From assembly GCA_033439765.1 (NCBI GenBank), contig JAULSN010000004.1, positions 4,288,001 through 4,352,000 of the forward strand: a stretch of DNA of 64,000 nt. Direction: 5' to 3'. Source of the stretch: Lasiosphaeria ovina (lineage: Eukaryota; Ascomycota; Sordariomycetes; Sordariales; Lasiosphaeriaceae). The translations under genes and the position numbers were made by a program. How positions within the stretch are numbered: position 1 is the stretch's first letter; each line of letters opens with the position of its first letter. Below, piece by piece: positions 10,653 to 23,163 of this stretch. The notes beneath the pieces are model-generated. The model searched no databases and was not told where the DNA came from. It saw only the letters and a list, made by a program, of their open reading frames with translations.

Positions 10653-12441
10653 ATGGGCTTCTTCGACAATATAATGCTCGGCCTCGACGAGGCCATCACG
10701 GGCCTCTTCGGGCAGTGGAATCTCTACACGAGCGCCATCTTTACCATCTTCGCTGGCTTCCTGGCCTACCAGATCGCCGCGCGGCAAGACCCAGACACGC
10801 ATCCGCTTCTGCTCGCTCGCCAGGCCCAGGCGTCGCCCGTGCGCCACGAAGGCGAGTCGCCCGTCTACCGCTCCCAGGCCGCCCCCCATGGCATGCCCCT
10901 CAACACGGGCTTGAGCGTCAAGGATCCCGGAGCCTCCAAGTGGGCAAGGGGCCGCGATGGCGATCTGCGCGACGTCTGGCGCCAGGCCGTCGCCGGCGTG
11001 CAGGAAGACGGCCCGTCCAAGGGCGCAACCGGCCGCATCCTCACCGTCTTGGGCACAGAGAACGTTACCGAGTATCCCCTCGACGATATTACCCGCCAGA
11101 TCAACCTTATCGGCCAGCACATTCTCGACCAGGGCGGCAACCGCGTCGCCATCTACCTGCCCAACTCGGTCGAGCTCATCGTGACCCTCTTTGCCTGCGC
11201 CTTCTACAACATGACGGCCGTCATCCTGCCCTTCGACCAACCCGACGATGCCGTCATCTCCATGCTGCGCCGGTCTGCCGCTGACACGGTCGTGACCGCC
11301 CCCGGCTCCTTCCCCTTCGACATTGTCGTCAAGAACTATCCCTCTTTGCGCCAGTTGATTTGGGTCGTCGACGAGGGAAGCAAGCACATGGACTGGAACG
11401 AGGTGCCCCAGGGTACAGGTGGCAGCGTCAACGTATCCACCTGGCAGGATATTGTCAACGACTCCCCCGTCGACGCCGGCAAGGACCTGCCTCCTATCGA
11501 GGGCCAGAAAGAGCCGCGCGACGTGACCATCTTCTGGCAGTCCAAGCCCGGCACCGCCGAGGAGATGGTGCGCTTCACCTCGGCCAACATCATGTCTGCC
11601 ATTGCCGCGCTACTCTTCTCGGTCCCCACCTCACAGCGCATGGGACCCTCGGACTTGTTCCTTCCCGCTGACTCGCTGGCCAACACCCACACGCTCGTTC
11701 TGACCCTCGGCGCCCTCTACTCCAACGCCTCGGTCGCCTTCAACTCGGTCGCCGTCCAGGCCAACGACCTCGCCATCGCGACGCGCGGCATCGCGCCCAC
11801 CATCATCGTCGCCACCCCGGCGGCCCTGCTCAAGACGCACCAAGAGTCGGGCGGCTCGCTGACTTCCCTCGTGGCCCGCAACCTGCACTGGCTGCAGACC
11901 CGCAGCCTGACGCAGAACGGCGTCATGCCCGTGGCCGGCCTCCTCTCGAGCTACTACGACCGGTTCCGCCCGGCCCTGGGCTCCAAGCCCGGCAAGCTGC
12001 GCCTCATCTTCACCGCCGAGCGCATAGGCGCCGAGACCCCGCGGCTCTCGTCGACGGTGCTCTCGGACCTGCGCGCCCTCGCCGGCGCCCGCATCATGTA
12101 TGCCCTGACGGCGCCCAAGGTGGCCGGCGCCGTCACCCAGACAAACTTTTACGACTATCGTGCTTTTGACGACGAGTGCTCGCATTTCGGCCCGCCGCTG
12201 ACGAGCACCGAGATCATGCTGAAGGATACCGACGAACATAAGAACACCGACGCCTTGAGCAAGGGCGAGGTATGTCTCTGTCTCTCTCTCTTCTTCACGT
12301 CTTTGCTGTGAAACCCTCCCCCAGCTGAAGCTAATCTTCAATTGCTAGATATTCGTCCGAGGCCCTTGTGTCGCGGGGTCCGAGGCCGCTCTAAACGTGG
12401 CCGGTGTGATACGCGACGACAACACGCTAGCGTATGTATGA
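10653..12441 (+). CDS. Membrane-anchored AMP-binding (adenylate-forming) superfamily protein, probably catalytically impaired
   Basis: Exons 10653-12269 and 12349-12441 give 569 aa. One hydrophobic segment at residues 25-41 suggests an N-terminal membrane anchor. The body resembles the large domain of acyl-CoA synthetases: NRVAIYLPNSVELIVTLFAC, then an A8-like GEIFVRGP near residue 538. Two features argue against normal activity. The P-loop that usually reads TSGTTGxPKG is replaced by QSKPGTAEEMVRFTSANI. The protein also ends about 30 residues after the A8-like motif, so the mobile C-terminal domain with its catalytic Lys is absent. A GTATGT overlaps the last codons (12432-12437), so a further intron cannot be excluded, but the next 600 bp show no suitable exon. 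Fungal homologues of this type exist; their function is not known to me. Confidence 0.8.
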
Positions 12442-13247
12442 GGGAATGACTTGTTTTTTCTTTTTTTTTCTTTTTATTAAACCCAATTCCGAAGATATAA
12501 AGACACAGCCTGGAGACACATTTATACTTTACGTACTACCCTTCAAAGAAAGAAAGAGTGCGATGAGAATCTCAATAAATTATTGCCCCTATGCTATCTG
12601 TAACTATTAATTCTATTGGTAAGACTATTATTACTGCTACTGTTCGTTCCGAAATGTGTCTCCGTGATGGTCGGGGAAATATGGACCCCTTACACTGCGC
12701 TTCGGTCTGTACTCGTCAGGACTGAAAAGCGGCCTGACCAAGTCGCAGGCCCATTGCAACTGACCTGACCAAGGCGCTTGCGACTTGGGTCATGCTGTCT
12801 AGCTCCTAGGCCATGGTGTTTTAATAACCCTGACGAGTATACTTGACGACTTCTGCGAGCAGCGGACCCTTTGCGATTGGATCAAACCTCTCCTTTAGAA
12901 CTCGATGAAACCCGACAACAGATGAGAGATACCAAAATCCCACTCGGTTCATACTAGAACCGCAGTGCCTCATGTGTGAGAGATAGATTTGTTATCGGCA
13001 TTGATTGTAAACAAAACAGATTGACCTAAGGTAATTATCAAACCCCCCCCCCCCCCAAAAAAGCCCGGCGCCCGCCCAAAGCCAAAACGAATCCCCTCCC
13101 CTTTCCCCCCAGAGTAAAATGATCAATGATTTCATGTTCCCCGCTCATAGCATACCTTTCGCCCGACATTGCTTACTTTACATACACACATGCCAAAAGA
13201 GAAAGAGAGCACACCAGACACAACGTAAAGCTGCTTTCAAGCCCCAC
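12442..13247. other. Convergent 3' region between the AMP-binding gene and MCM5
   Basis: 806 bp, lower in GC than its neighbours, without a gene. It contains a nested inverted repeat (12710-12839) and a C-run followed by an A-run (about 13045-13062). The rest is probably two 3' UTRs. Confidence 0.6.
12710..12839. repeat. Nested inverted repeat (about 130-bp foldback)
   Basis: The outer arms are perfect over 11 bp: TACTCGTCAGG at 12710-12720 and its reverse complement at 12829-12839. The inner arms TGACCAAGTCGCA (12735-12747) and TGCGACTTGGGTCA (12779-12792) pair with one unpaired base. The arms are symmetrically nested, so the transcript or single strand could form one long interrupted hairpin. 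I see no clear target-site duplication. Confidence 0.75.
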
Positions 13248-15611
13248 TTAGGCGCCGTTCCTATACACCTGGGCGCCTTGGTTCCTGAACATGATGGTGT
13301 CTCTCCGCTGGAGGATCATGAGGGCGCGGTTGAGGGCGGGCTCGCTGAAGCCCTTGCCCTCGACCATCTCGCGGCGGAGGGTGGCGAGCGAAGTACTCCA
13401 GCCGATGGGGAGGCGGCGCCTGAGCTCCGTCTCGACGCGGGCGACCTCGTCGGTCAGCTCGCGGCTGCCCATGTTGCCGCCCTGGTTGACGGCGTCCATG
13501 GTGGAGCACAGGAACAGGCGGATGGCCTCGTCGACGTGCTCCTCGGTGGCGACCGACGAGAGGGTTAGCTTGGCGAGCGACTCGGTTATGCGCACAATGG
13601 CCTCGAGCTGGCGCACCGTGATGGGAATCGACGACCGCGTGTTGGCCTCGAGCTCCGACGCGTGCACCTGCTTCCGAATGGCGACAAAGTGCGACGAGAG
13701 CTTCTCGGCCGCGGCTTCGCTGAGGCGGGGCGCGCAGCGTCTATAAATTGGTTTGGTTAGAAGGGGTGGGTTGTGAGAAGTAAGGAATAGGGGATTACGT
13801 ACGACTTGCAATAGCTGATGTAGCGCCGCATCTTCTCGACAGGAATCTCAGACTCGGTCCGCTCGTCGACACCACGGCCACCCATGTGGATTCCCATGAC
13901 GTGTTTTGCAATGCGTTCATCCTTGCCACGCTCGTGCTCGTCCTTGACGATGAAGATCATGTCGAAACGCGACAAGATTGTGGTTTGAAAGTCGATATTT
14001 TCACCTGGCGTCTTCAGGTCGTCGTAGCGGCCAAAGATGGGGTTGGCAGCGGCGAGGACCGAAGTACGCGCGTTGAGGATGGTGGTGATGCCTGCTTTGG
14101 CGATGGAGATGGTCTGCTGCTCCATGGCTTCGTGAATGGCTACACGATCCTCGTCGCGCATCTTGTCGAACTCGTCAATACACACGACACCGCCGTCGGC
14201 GAGCACCATGGCACCGCCCTCGAGATAAAACTCGCGAGTCGAGTGGTCCCGCTGCACTGACGCCGTCAGACCGGCGGCCGAAGAGCCCTTGCCGGACGTG
14301 TAGATAGCGATGGGCGCTACCTTTTCTACGAACTTGAGCAGCTGCGACTTGGCGGTACCGGGGTCTCCGAGCAGCAGGACATTGATGTCGCCACGGAGCT
14401 TCATGCCGTCGGGCAGAATCTTTTTGGAGCCGCCCATCAACAAACACAAGATGGCCTTTTTGATATCCCGGTTGCCGTAGATGGAGGGTGCAATGCAGTC
14501 CGTCATGACGTTGTAAATGTCTTTGCGTCGGCTGAGCTCGAGAAATTCTTGCTCTTCCTCTTCGGAAAAGACGGACTGGCCCTTGGCAGTCGAATCGAGA
14601 TCGGTCTGGATGCCGACGGCGCGCAGATAGGGGGTCCGGATTGCTACGGCGCCACTTGTCGAGCCCTTGGCGCCCTTGCTCTGGTAGATGGAGAAGATGC
14701 CCATCAGGGTACACCGCGAGCCGGGGACGACACGGTTGGTGAGATAACGGTCGGCCGAGATCAAAACATGTCGCGGCAGCTCGCCGACGGGGACCTGGTC
14801 GGGAGCCTCCTGCAACTTGATGATTTGCTGGTCTACAAACTTTGACTTCTCGTGGGTGACAAAGTAGGGGTCCATGGGACACTTTTCTGCGGGGTCGTTG
14901 GCGGTTCTAGTTCGGCCGCATATCCGCGGCAGAGACACGCCGCTGAAGCCGCCTGTGACGCCAAGCTCCTGGGTGTGTCCGCAATTGCGGCATTGGATAT
15001 GCAGCTGTGTCGCCTTGGATGACATGACAGAGGCGCCGATGACGATTCCGGGGACCCTGACGAGCCTCGAGATGGCGAGCGAGTCAAGGTCGCGGATCGA
15101 AACATCTTCGGCGTTGGAGTGAAGAAGTAGCTGATGTTCGGGGAGGCTAACTTTGGGCTCGTGTGGGAAGACGATCCTATGTGTGCACCGCTTCAAGGCT
15201 GCCTCGAACTGTACAGAGGGTGGTTAGCAAGGTGCTTACGGGCAAGAAACTATACCTCAGCACGGGAGGTCCTTACCTGAGGAATAATGTCGGCAGGCTC
15301 GTTGACTAGTCTGTGGGCGATTTCCTCGTTGAACTTGATAAGGTCGCCAATGTTGACGTCGCAGTAGTACTTCTTGAGCAGCGCATTCTCGCGGAGCTGG
15401 TCTCTATGTCTCGAGTTAGATCTGGCGCAATGCAGTACAGTGCAGGGCAGCGGGAAGCAGCGCATAGTACTGACCTGTATATGTATATGTTGTCGAGTCT
15501 AAAGTCGAGAATAAAGGACTCGAGCTGGGTCCGCACTTGCAGATTTGTGTCTTCACTTTCGCCGTAGGAGGGCGGGTAGAGGCGACTTGAGAAGACGGAT
15601 TGACGGTCCAT
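13248..15611 (-). CDS. MCM5: DNA replication licensing factor MCM5
   Basis: Subunit of the MCM2-7 replicative helicase, which is loaded at origins in G1 and unwinds DNA in S phase. Exons 15611-15475, 15403-15277, 15208-13803 and 13740-13248 give 720 aa, the normal family length. The start gives [15 protein letters not shown]. Zinc-finger cysteines are C161 and C164 (CRNC), C185 and C198. The Walker A box is GDPGTAKS at 369-376, followed by the Walker B-type VCIDEFDKM and the arginine-finger motif SRFD. The C-terminal winged-helix region is intact ([21 protein letters not shown]). All four exons join in frame. It diverges from VPS54. An ACGCGT element lies 222 bp upstream of the start codon. 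Confidence 0.97.
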
Positions 15612-16476
15612 TTTGAAAAACGAGAGCGGGTGGCGTGTTTTCGATGTTTGAGCGGCCTCGAAGATGTATGCGACGACCAGGTGCAGGAAGAAGACGTTCG
15701 CTGCCGGGGTCAGAGGTGGTGATGTGATGCTGGGCAGCAGTGGTGGTGGTGGAGGAGGAGGGGCAAAGTACGGATTACCTTAGTCGTGGAAAGGGGGACG
15801 AATGCGAATGCCCCATCTGATGAAAAAGCGCGACGCGTGAAAGCGCTCCCAATTCAGTTGGCTGGCGCGACTTGGACGCGACTTCTGGCAGGGATCTTAA
15901 TTAGGAGCCAGGGTCTCAGGGCGGTCTCAGAGGCAAGCGGCGGTTCTGCTGCGTAACTGAATGGGCCGGTGGAGTTAGGCCCTGTATAAGCATATAGCTT
16001 GTAAGAAACAAAGAACCAGCCACACAATGTCTAATTTATGCAAGTATCGACAAAATCCGACGGAAATAGACCTGACAGCTCCGTCACGAATGAATACCAG
16101 AGCGAACGGCTGGGCTTGGCGACGACTCAAATGACATAGAAACCCAGCCCGATCCCGCACCAAGCTGTGGTGATTGTTCTTGTGAACGACCGTCGGCTCT
16201 CTTGCTAGCTATGATACCCCGGTGACGCTTTGTTTTTTTGTTTTTGTCATATTCGCAGCCTGCAGCGCCTCCCGTGGCTTCTGGTCTGTGGCCCCGTGGC
16301 CCTGTCGATTACTTTTGGCTTCGTTGTCGTCCAGCAGCAACACAGCACAGTGTACAGTAACTTGCTCATACAGACAGCTCGACACGATTCCTGGCCCTCC
16401 CCTGCGCTGCAGCATTGCATGACCGCCGTACCCAGACCAACTTCGCCTTGCGGCTGGGCAAGCCTGGTGTGCCATC
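15612..16476. promoter_or_regulatory. Divergent intergenic region MCM5 / VPS54
   Basis: 865 bp between two start codons, holding both promoters. The part within about 300 bp of MCM5 contains an ACGCGT box and related ACGCGA/GGCGCGA sequences. The VPS54-proximal half has T- and CA-rich tracts and no feature I can name. Confidence 0.6.
15833..15838. promoter_or_regulatory. Possible MluI cell-cycle box (ACGCGT) upstream of MCM5
   Basis: A perfect ACGCGT lies 222 bp upstream of the MCM5 ATG, with an ACGCGA half-match near 15876. MBF binds ACGCGT in yeasts and drives G1/S transcription of MCM genes. Assignment here is inference, because the hexamer also occurs elsewhere in this GC-rich window (for example near 21861, 26583 and 51002). 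Confidence 0.4.
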
Positions 16477-19400
16477 ATGTTCTCGAACTCGGGCGCGCGC
16501 AAGTCGGTCGATAGCCTGTCGCCAACCCGCTCGGTTGGGTCCCGCGGCGACTTTCCTTTCCACGGGTGCGACGCGACCGATCCGTCCCCAATGCCCATCG
16601 CGGATAGCTTCTCGTTGACCAATTGCTAACTGCTCCAAAGAAAGGGCCCCAATCCGCAGAGCCCCCAGCGCCATCACCAACGCCGCGGCTCGACGGCCAG
16701 CTCCATACACTCGGTTGGCGGCTCTCTCGACTCGTCGTCAGCAAGCTGGGCGGGCGCCGTCCTCGAGACGGGCCAGAACGCCATCTCGACCCTGCTCCAG
16801 CCTCCTATCGTGCGGACCGGCCTGCTCCCCCACACGGCTGCTCCAGCTTCCAGCGCCCACAAGCCTCCGACCTCGCGCGATATACCCCCCGTGACTCTCA
16901 CAAACATCCCCCACGTAGATTCGTCCGAGTTCAAGTCCTACCTGTCCCAGGTCGGCGCCTTGTATGAACAGTTACGCAGAGTCCAGGCCGACGACGAGGA
17001 CAGCGCTGCCATTTTCAACCGTCGGAACAAGCCCGATGATGCTTCCGACACCCTCGCCGACGATGGCCATTTGCGCCCCGGCAGGCGTCCGGCGGCGGCG
17101 CCGAGGAGGACATCGACGGCCTCCATCACCTCGCTGTCCCCGATAGAGCCGCCCAGCCCCGTGCGACGGAGCAGCTCGGGCTTCCGGCGAGGCGCATCAC
17201 ATGGCCCGCCACCCTTGTCAACAATCCCCCCTGTCTACTTTGACGACGACTTCCACCTGGAAAACCCCCGCACGTTTGATGTCGTCAGCGAGCGGTCCGA
17301 GGTTGTGCGGCCTGCGCCCGGAACTGACGACAAGACGGCCTCTAATGGCAATGCCGGCGCGCCCCGCAAGGCGCTTGCCACCAACGCCATATTACAGGAG
17401 AAGCTCTCGTGGTACATGGATACTATAGAGATGCATCTCATTCAGTCCATATCGACCGCCTCGACAACTTTCTTCACCGCCCTTGGGTCCCTTCGCGAGC
17501 TGCACTCGGAAGCTGCGGACTCGGTGGAGAGAATCAGGGCATTACGAAAGGAGTTGGAGGCTCTGGACGTCGAGATTGCGGCTGGGGGCTTGAATATTGT
17601 CAAGGAGCGGCGAAGGCGCGAAAATCTCCACCAACTACACGATGCCGTGATGCAGCTCCGAGAGATTGTTGACGGCGTTGCCATCTGCGAGTCTCTGGTA
17701 GATTCTGGACAGGTGGATGCCGCTCTCGACAATATAGACTCGCTGGAAAGTCGAATTGCGGGTGAGGTTACCTACGGCCGGCACCCCAGCATCCAGCTGA
17801 GGGATCTGAGAGGTGCCACGGCCCTCCAAGGCGTAAGCAACGACCTCGATACGCTCCGGTTTCAAATAGGGAAGGCGTACGAGTCAAGATTCCTCAGCCT
17901 ACTGCTCGGTGATCTTCGTCGCCATGTCGAGCAAGTGTCAACGCAGGAAGTTTTGATGCGTTGGAGTAGCGCTTCGTCGCGCACTCGAGGCGGCCATAGC
18001 CGCGAGCCATCGGCCTTCCCGTCCTACATGGCCGCGACGGATATACTTCGGACGGAGCTCTTGTCGATTTTGACGGGACTGCACCGTGCAAAGTATCTTG
18101 CGGCGGCGGCGGCGGCATATCGAGACGCGGCCATGAGGGAAATCAGGAATATTATTCGAAAACCACTGCCGAGCTCCAGCGACGACGACAACGAGTCTAT
18201 GATGTCGTCGTCCACAACAACGGGAGGTAGACAACGTTCCCAGCAGGAAAAGTCTTCGGTCCTGGCTCGAAACCTACGGGCTCTTGAGCCAAAGGAGGCC
18301 GAAGACCTGCTAGTAAAAGTCTACATCGGGGTAGCCGAGACCCTGAGGCGGCTGGGCACCCAGGTCAAGGTATTACTGGATGTTGCCAGCTCAATTGGGG
18401 AGTCTGGGCCTTCGGGAATGCGATCTCCTCCTCTCAGGTCGCCTCCATTTAGTCCCACCGCAAGGCATCCGTCCACAACCGGTCTCGAAGCACAGGAAGA
18501 AATACACAAGGCCTTGGATATTGCCAATCTTCTCGGGAGAGGTGTTGACGTCGCCCAAGACAGGATTGTAAAACTGCTTCGGGTGCGATCAGAGCAGAGT
18601 TCCCACCTGGGCCTCGTTTGGTTTCTGCGGTACTTTACCCTCAATCTCCACTTTGCGAATGAGTGCGAAGCCTCATCTGGGCGCAGCGGTACAGCCCTAA
18701 AGACAGTTGTCAATGGCCATATAAAGGAATTTGTCCAGCAACATGGGGATACCGAGAAACAGAAGCTCGCCCAGGGTATGGAGTCAGACCAGTGGAGTGC
18801 CCAGGATTTCGGCGACAGCGATACGCAGTTGCTGAATCAAATTCTGGAAGGGAGCACGAGAGATGCTGCCTCCTGGACCGAAGGAGCTAAAATTTGGCTC
18901 CCGCATCCCGACGAAGACGACGAGAAGGAGCCTAACGTGGACGACCCCGGTCAGTCCAACGGGGCAGCCAAAAGTAAAACGAGATGTGCCATCATCGAGG
19001 AGGAGGCATTCTTGCTGCCAAACTCGGCGGTTCTGTGCATGAATGGCATGGCACGCTTCCTGCATCTTATTGTTGGCATACCCTCGGTCACGGTAGACAT
19101 ATCGGCGTCTCTGGTCGCATATCTCCAGCTATTTAACTCTCGCTGCACCCAACTCATCCTGGGGGCCGGGGCGACGCGTTCTGCTGGTCTTAAGAACATC
19201 ACAACAAAACACCTTGCGCTGGCGTCACAGGCTCTGGCTTTTATCGCTACCGTTATCCCGCACGTCCGCGAGTTTGTCAGGAGGCACTGCAGCTCGGGCA
19301 CCAATGTGTCGTCTGTCATGGGCGAGTTTGACAAGGTCAGGCGACTTTACCAGGAACACCAGAACAGCATATACGACAAGCTCGTCGAGATCATGACGGG

Positions 19401-20020
19401 GCGGGCGTTGGTCGGAACCAAGAAGCTGAAGGCTCTGGACTGGGAATCGCCGGCTGCCAGCTCGGTGCACGAGTACATGGAAACGCTGGCCAAAGAAACC
19501 ACCACATTGCATCGCAATCTGGCCAAGCACCTCCCCGAGGGCACCGTGCGGATGATCATGGTTCCTGTGTTCCGAAACTACAAGGAAACATTTGGTGCCG
19601 CGTTCCGGGGGCTGGAGCCCGGCACCGAAGTCGGTCGGGATAGGTATTTGTCTTGCATTATCAACCGTGTTCTGAATGACAAAGGCTCACCATTATTACA
19701 GCATGCTACGTGATGTCGAGTTTTTCCAGTCTCGCCTCGGGAAGATTGACGGCTTTGAGGACGCGGGCGACTATCTGCTGAAGATTATCAAGAGCAAAGA
19801 TATCAGGAAACCCTCTCCGGCGCCAACTCCAGCGCCAGTCTCCGCTTTAGCAGCGACAGAGGCAGCGTCGGCGCCTGCCCAAACCACCACCAGTCAGCTT
19901 GCAGAGGCGTCCCCTGGAAAGGCGGACGAGAAAAAGGCTGTGGAAGAAGTGTCTTCCGAGCTCCAGGCGCAAGCCGGTCAGGGCTCGAGGAAAAACGGGG
20001 ATGTCAGTAGTGTGAATTAG
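16477..20020 (+). CDS. VPS54: GARP complex subunit VPS54
   Basis: Vps54 is a subunit of the GARP tether, which captures endosome-derived vesicles at the trans-Golgi network. Exons 16477-16565, 16641-19643 and 19702-20020 give 1136 aa. The N-terminus (MFSNSGARKSVDSLSPTRS) comes from a small first exon; an in-frame TAA at 16627 lies inside the 75-nt intron 16566-16640, which has a CTAAC branch site. Conserved parts include NAISTLLQPPIVRTG, a coiled-coil region (about 210-330), and the C-terminal Vps54 domain ending with MLRDVEFFQSRLGKIDGF after the last intron. The final 70 residues are a low-complexity Ala/Pro/Thr tail. It pairs functionally with HID1, 12 kb upstream, as another trans-Golgi factor, though no physical link can be inferred from position. 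Confidence 0.94.
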
Positions 20021-21559
20021 CTACAGCCTGCTTATTCTACAATGACGAGCAAGACGATGTCGATTCCTCCGGTATGACGTGTGCGGAATGCTTTTGGGAA
20101 TAGCCGGATGGCAGATTCATGAATTGGGGTTGGCTAGTAGGCCGGTTGGTGGATGGGGTATAGAAAGGATAGCATGAACATATATGTTCGGGAATTAACC
20201 GACTGCTTTGTTGGGGGTCTGTCTGGACGGACAGGCGGCAGCCTTTCGCAGAAAAGAAAGCCAAATACATGCCCTTGCCGTTGTCTCGCAGGATGGATGA
20301 CGACAAGGTCTATTTGAGTGAACTGTCGTGACTCGAGCAGTGTGATAAAAGGGGGCCCGCGCCGCTTATTATATATTAGGCGCCGGACTCGCCGTGGTGA
20401 TCTATCTTATCTTTTCCCTGCCCGGATCGACGGGAAATCCCCCGGTCACGGCACATCCATTGCCCAGGAAGCAGGAAACTGGAAACTTGGGGGAGGGGGC
20501 TTCTGCGGATTGCCTTGTTAGGTCCTTGGGTGGCTTGGATAGAGATGCCTGCCCGAACAAGTCAAGAGAACAATGGTAGGGGTTTTACCGGTTGAAGAGT
20601 ACGTAACACTCAGTAGAGGCGCAAACCAGCCCGGTTTGCGCGGCCGGGCCCAAAACCCGCGCCCACTCTGTCTGTCCCCTCCAGTTCGGACACGCGGCAT
20701 GAACCTCGAAACAAGGGGGGCGCGTAGATGCATCCGGCTGATCATGTTTCTTTGTGGATTCCTTCTAGAAGGAAGTTGAGGTGGAGGAAGAGGGGAGACC
20801 TCGTCTGGCGTATCCGTAGGTGCCGTAGCATTTCGAGGGAAACACTGCGTGACTTTGAGAATGGCAAATACGGAGTAGATTTGTTATTCGCGATTGCCTT
20901 TTTATCTTCCAGTGTCTTTTATCCCTTTAGAATTGCAGATCGCAAGAAAACAATATTTCGCGCGAGTTATCGTCCGCTTTGAAGACAATTGCCAGACTAT
21001 GTGTCGTGGTTTGCTTCAATGGGAGAAGAAGCCCCCTTGTAGAGTATATGTGCAAACTGAACATGACTGCGACAACCTCATGCCTCTCCTATCTTACCTA
21101 GCCGACCACAGTTTTGGAAAGAGCCAGGATGGAATCTTCTCGGGTCGCATGCAAGACAAAAGACAGCAAAAGGACCTCTTCCGTCCCATCTTGGGCTGGT
21201 GTGCTTGTTGCCATTATATACGGAAAAACACAGCAAGCGGACCATCATGATTATCGGTGGGCGTGGCTCACCTTTTCCCTCTAACCAACCAAACCCAACC
21301 CAACCCAACGGCTGCACTTCTTGTTTGCTAGTTGGTGTCAAGCGTCTGGCAGCGGACAATAAGCTTACCTAGGTACCTACCTCAAATATTTTCTCCTCCC
21401 ACACACACGCAACATTACGTTATCCGCCGACGAACAGACTCGAAAGGGGGAGTAAAAAAAGACCGGAGGGATGGGATTTGACTTTGGGGTTGGTTTGTTT
21501 TAAGATTACCGTATGTATATGTACACCCTACATACATCTTAGCCTATGTCGCTTGGAGG

Positions 21560-21560
<1 letters not shown>

Positions 21561-21594
<34 letters not shown>
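21561..21594. repeat. GCA/CAG trinucleotide microsatellite
   Basis: About 11 uninterrupted GCA units, followed by imperfect copies to about 21612. It lies in noncoding sequence in my reading. Confidence 0.9.
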
Positions 21595-21597
<3 letters not shown>

Positions 21598-21870
21598 CAG
21601 AAGCAGCAGGGCAGGATCAGACACTGCGCACGGGAAAGTTGAAGCGGAGGGAAAAAATGCAGATGCAGATGCAGATGCGGAACCGGCGCCAGGAAAGGTA
21701 GTCGGTAGGCGCCGCAGGGGCTGAAACACTACACTACCGCCTTGCCTTTTCGCGCGCGCGCTGATGTTAGCTAAGCTAAGGAGGCCATTCGGGGCTACCC
21801 TCCGGCAGCAGCAGCAAACATAAACGCAGCGGCGGCGGCGGCGGGGCGGGGAGCGAGCGAACGCGTGAGA

Positions 21871-21900
21871 CTGTGTGTGTGTGTGTGCCCGTGTGTGTGC
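21871..21900. repeat. TG/GT dinucleotide microsatellite, interrupted
   Basis: Two runs of GT repeats separated by a CCC interruption, lying just downstream of a GGC-rich tract. Confidence 0.85.
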
Positions 21901-23163
21901 GACCTCAACTTTTCCATGTTCCTTCCTTCCGGCTAGGAAGTCGGGTGTTCGCGTGGGAGCGTACGTAGTACAGTACATACGTGGTCGGGAACGCAAGGCC
22001 CGAATAAGGTAGGAACAGCAGTAGAAGCAAGCCCGAAGGTGCAATGCGGGGAGATGGTGATTGGCGACGGACTGGGTTGGGTGTGGGTGATTAGAGGGCT
22101 GCGTGCGACTGCGACTGTGCATTCAGTTGCAAGGTAAGACATCACGGGTGTTGTGGGACTAGCTTCGGGAATACAAACAGGGACCGTCGCAGTTTGGGTC
22201 AAGAGAATAAAACATCACCCGACGGTGTGACAACACGGAAGGACGGAAATGGCGGGAAGTCTAATTCAACAGCGGTGAGGACAAGCTTCCTACTAGCCTA
22301 CGATGTTACCATGGCCAAGTTGCATCGTGCACTATACTCCGCTAGTGAAGAAACAGAAAAGAGAGGTTAGGAACGGATAGGCGATCAATCATCGTGAAAG
22401 CTCAGTCGCAACAAGCCGTTTCAACAACTCACTTCACAGCCAGAGTCTTTTTTCTTGAATCGTGTTATTGCACTCAACTCGCACAACCATGCCCCCAAAA
22501 GGGACGTAAACTCTGGCAGAGGAACAATCCGAGCAGACGCGAATCTGCGCAGATATCCTCCCCATCCCCCCAAGAAAAAAAAAATGTACAGAACCAAAAA
22601 GGAGACAAAATGTTCCCAAAAAGGATACCCAAAGCGACAGTAAGAAGCAGACTTGGCAGACCAAGAAATTTCCCGCCGAGTTCCCTTCTCTTCTCCGACC
22701 CAAAAGAGACCGACAGCCCCAAACGCCCCTTTTTTTCTGTTTTGCTTTTTTTTCCAGTCCGAACGTAAAAGTTTCCCTGCCTGGCGGTGATGCGCCTCGC
22801 GCCTTTCGCCATGGCGCCCGTCATCGTCGCCCCGTCCCCTCCCCCCAAAAAAATCTATCCGTCCTGAGAAGTGAAGGGTTGATGGAATCAGGGCACGCCC
22901 TGAAATATCCATGAAGCGAGCTGCAAGGACGGTTGATCCGTGCAGCTGGTTCGGGTATCGTGAAAACCTGAAATTCCGTCCCATCCATTGCCTTTTTATC
23001 TTTTTCTTCTAGGTCTCCCGTCATAAAAATCATCATCACCGCGCGCAGCGCATGGAATGCGGCTCGCCCGCTCGCCGGTCTCCACGTCATTGGATCGAAA
23101 GAAAAAAGCACAAGAGACGAAAACAAAAGGGGTCCGCGGTGGGAAATCTCTGATTCTGCCGCC

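Larger units (their letters stand above)
20021..23163. other. Long gene-poor region downstream of VPS54
   Basis: 3.1 kb with no reading frame I can support. It holds several simple repeats: CCAAC-type (about 21282-21309), GCA trinucleotides (21561-21594), ATGCAG hexamers (about 21660-21680), GGC (about 21830-21845) and TG dinucleotides (about 21871-21900). The largest frames, including one of 192 codons on the minus strand over the GCA tract, consist of homopolymers and show no domain. The part nearest 23164 should carry the 3' UTR of the secreted-protein gene. Confidence 0.6.

Noticed and set aside
10542..11387. 281-codon minus-strand frame within the AMP-binding gene
   Set aside because: Antisense shadow of a GC-rich exon whose plus-strand product is clearly a known fold.
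21544..22122. 192-codon open frame on the minus strand over the GCA tract
   Set aside because: The frame ends in a homopolymeric run of Leu encoded by the microsatellite, has no domain and overlaps several simple repeats.
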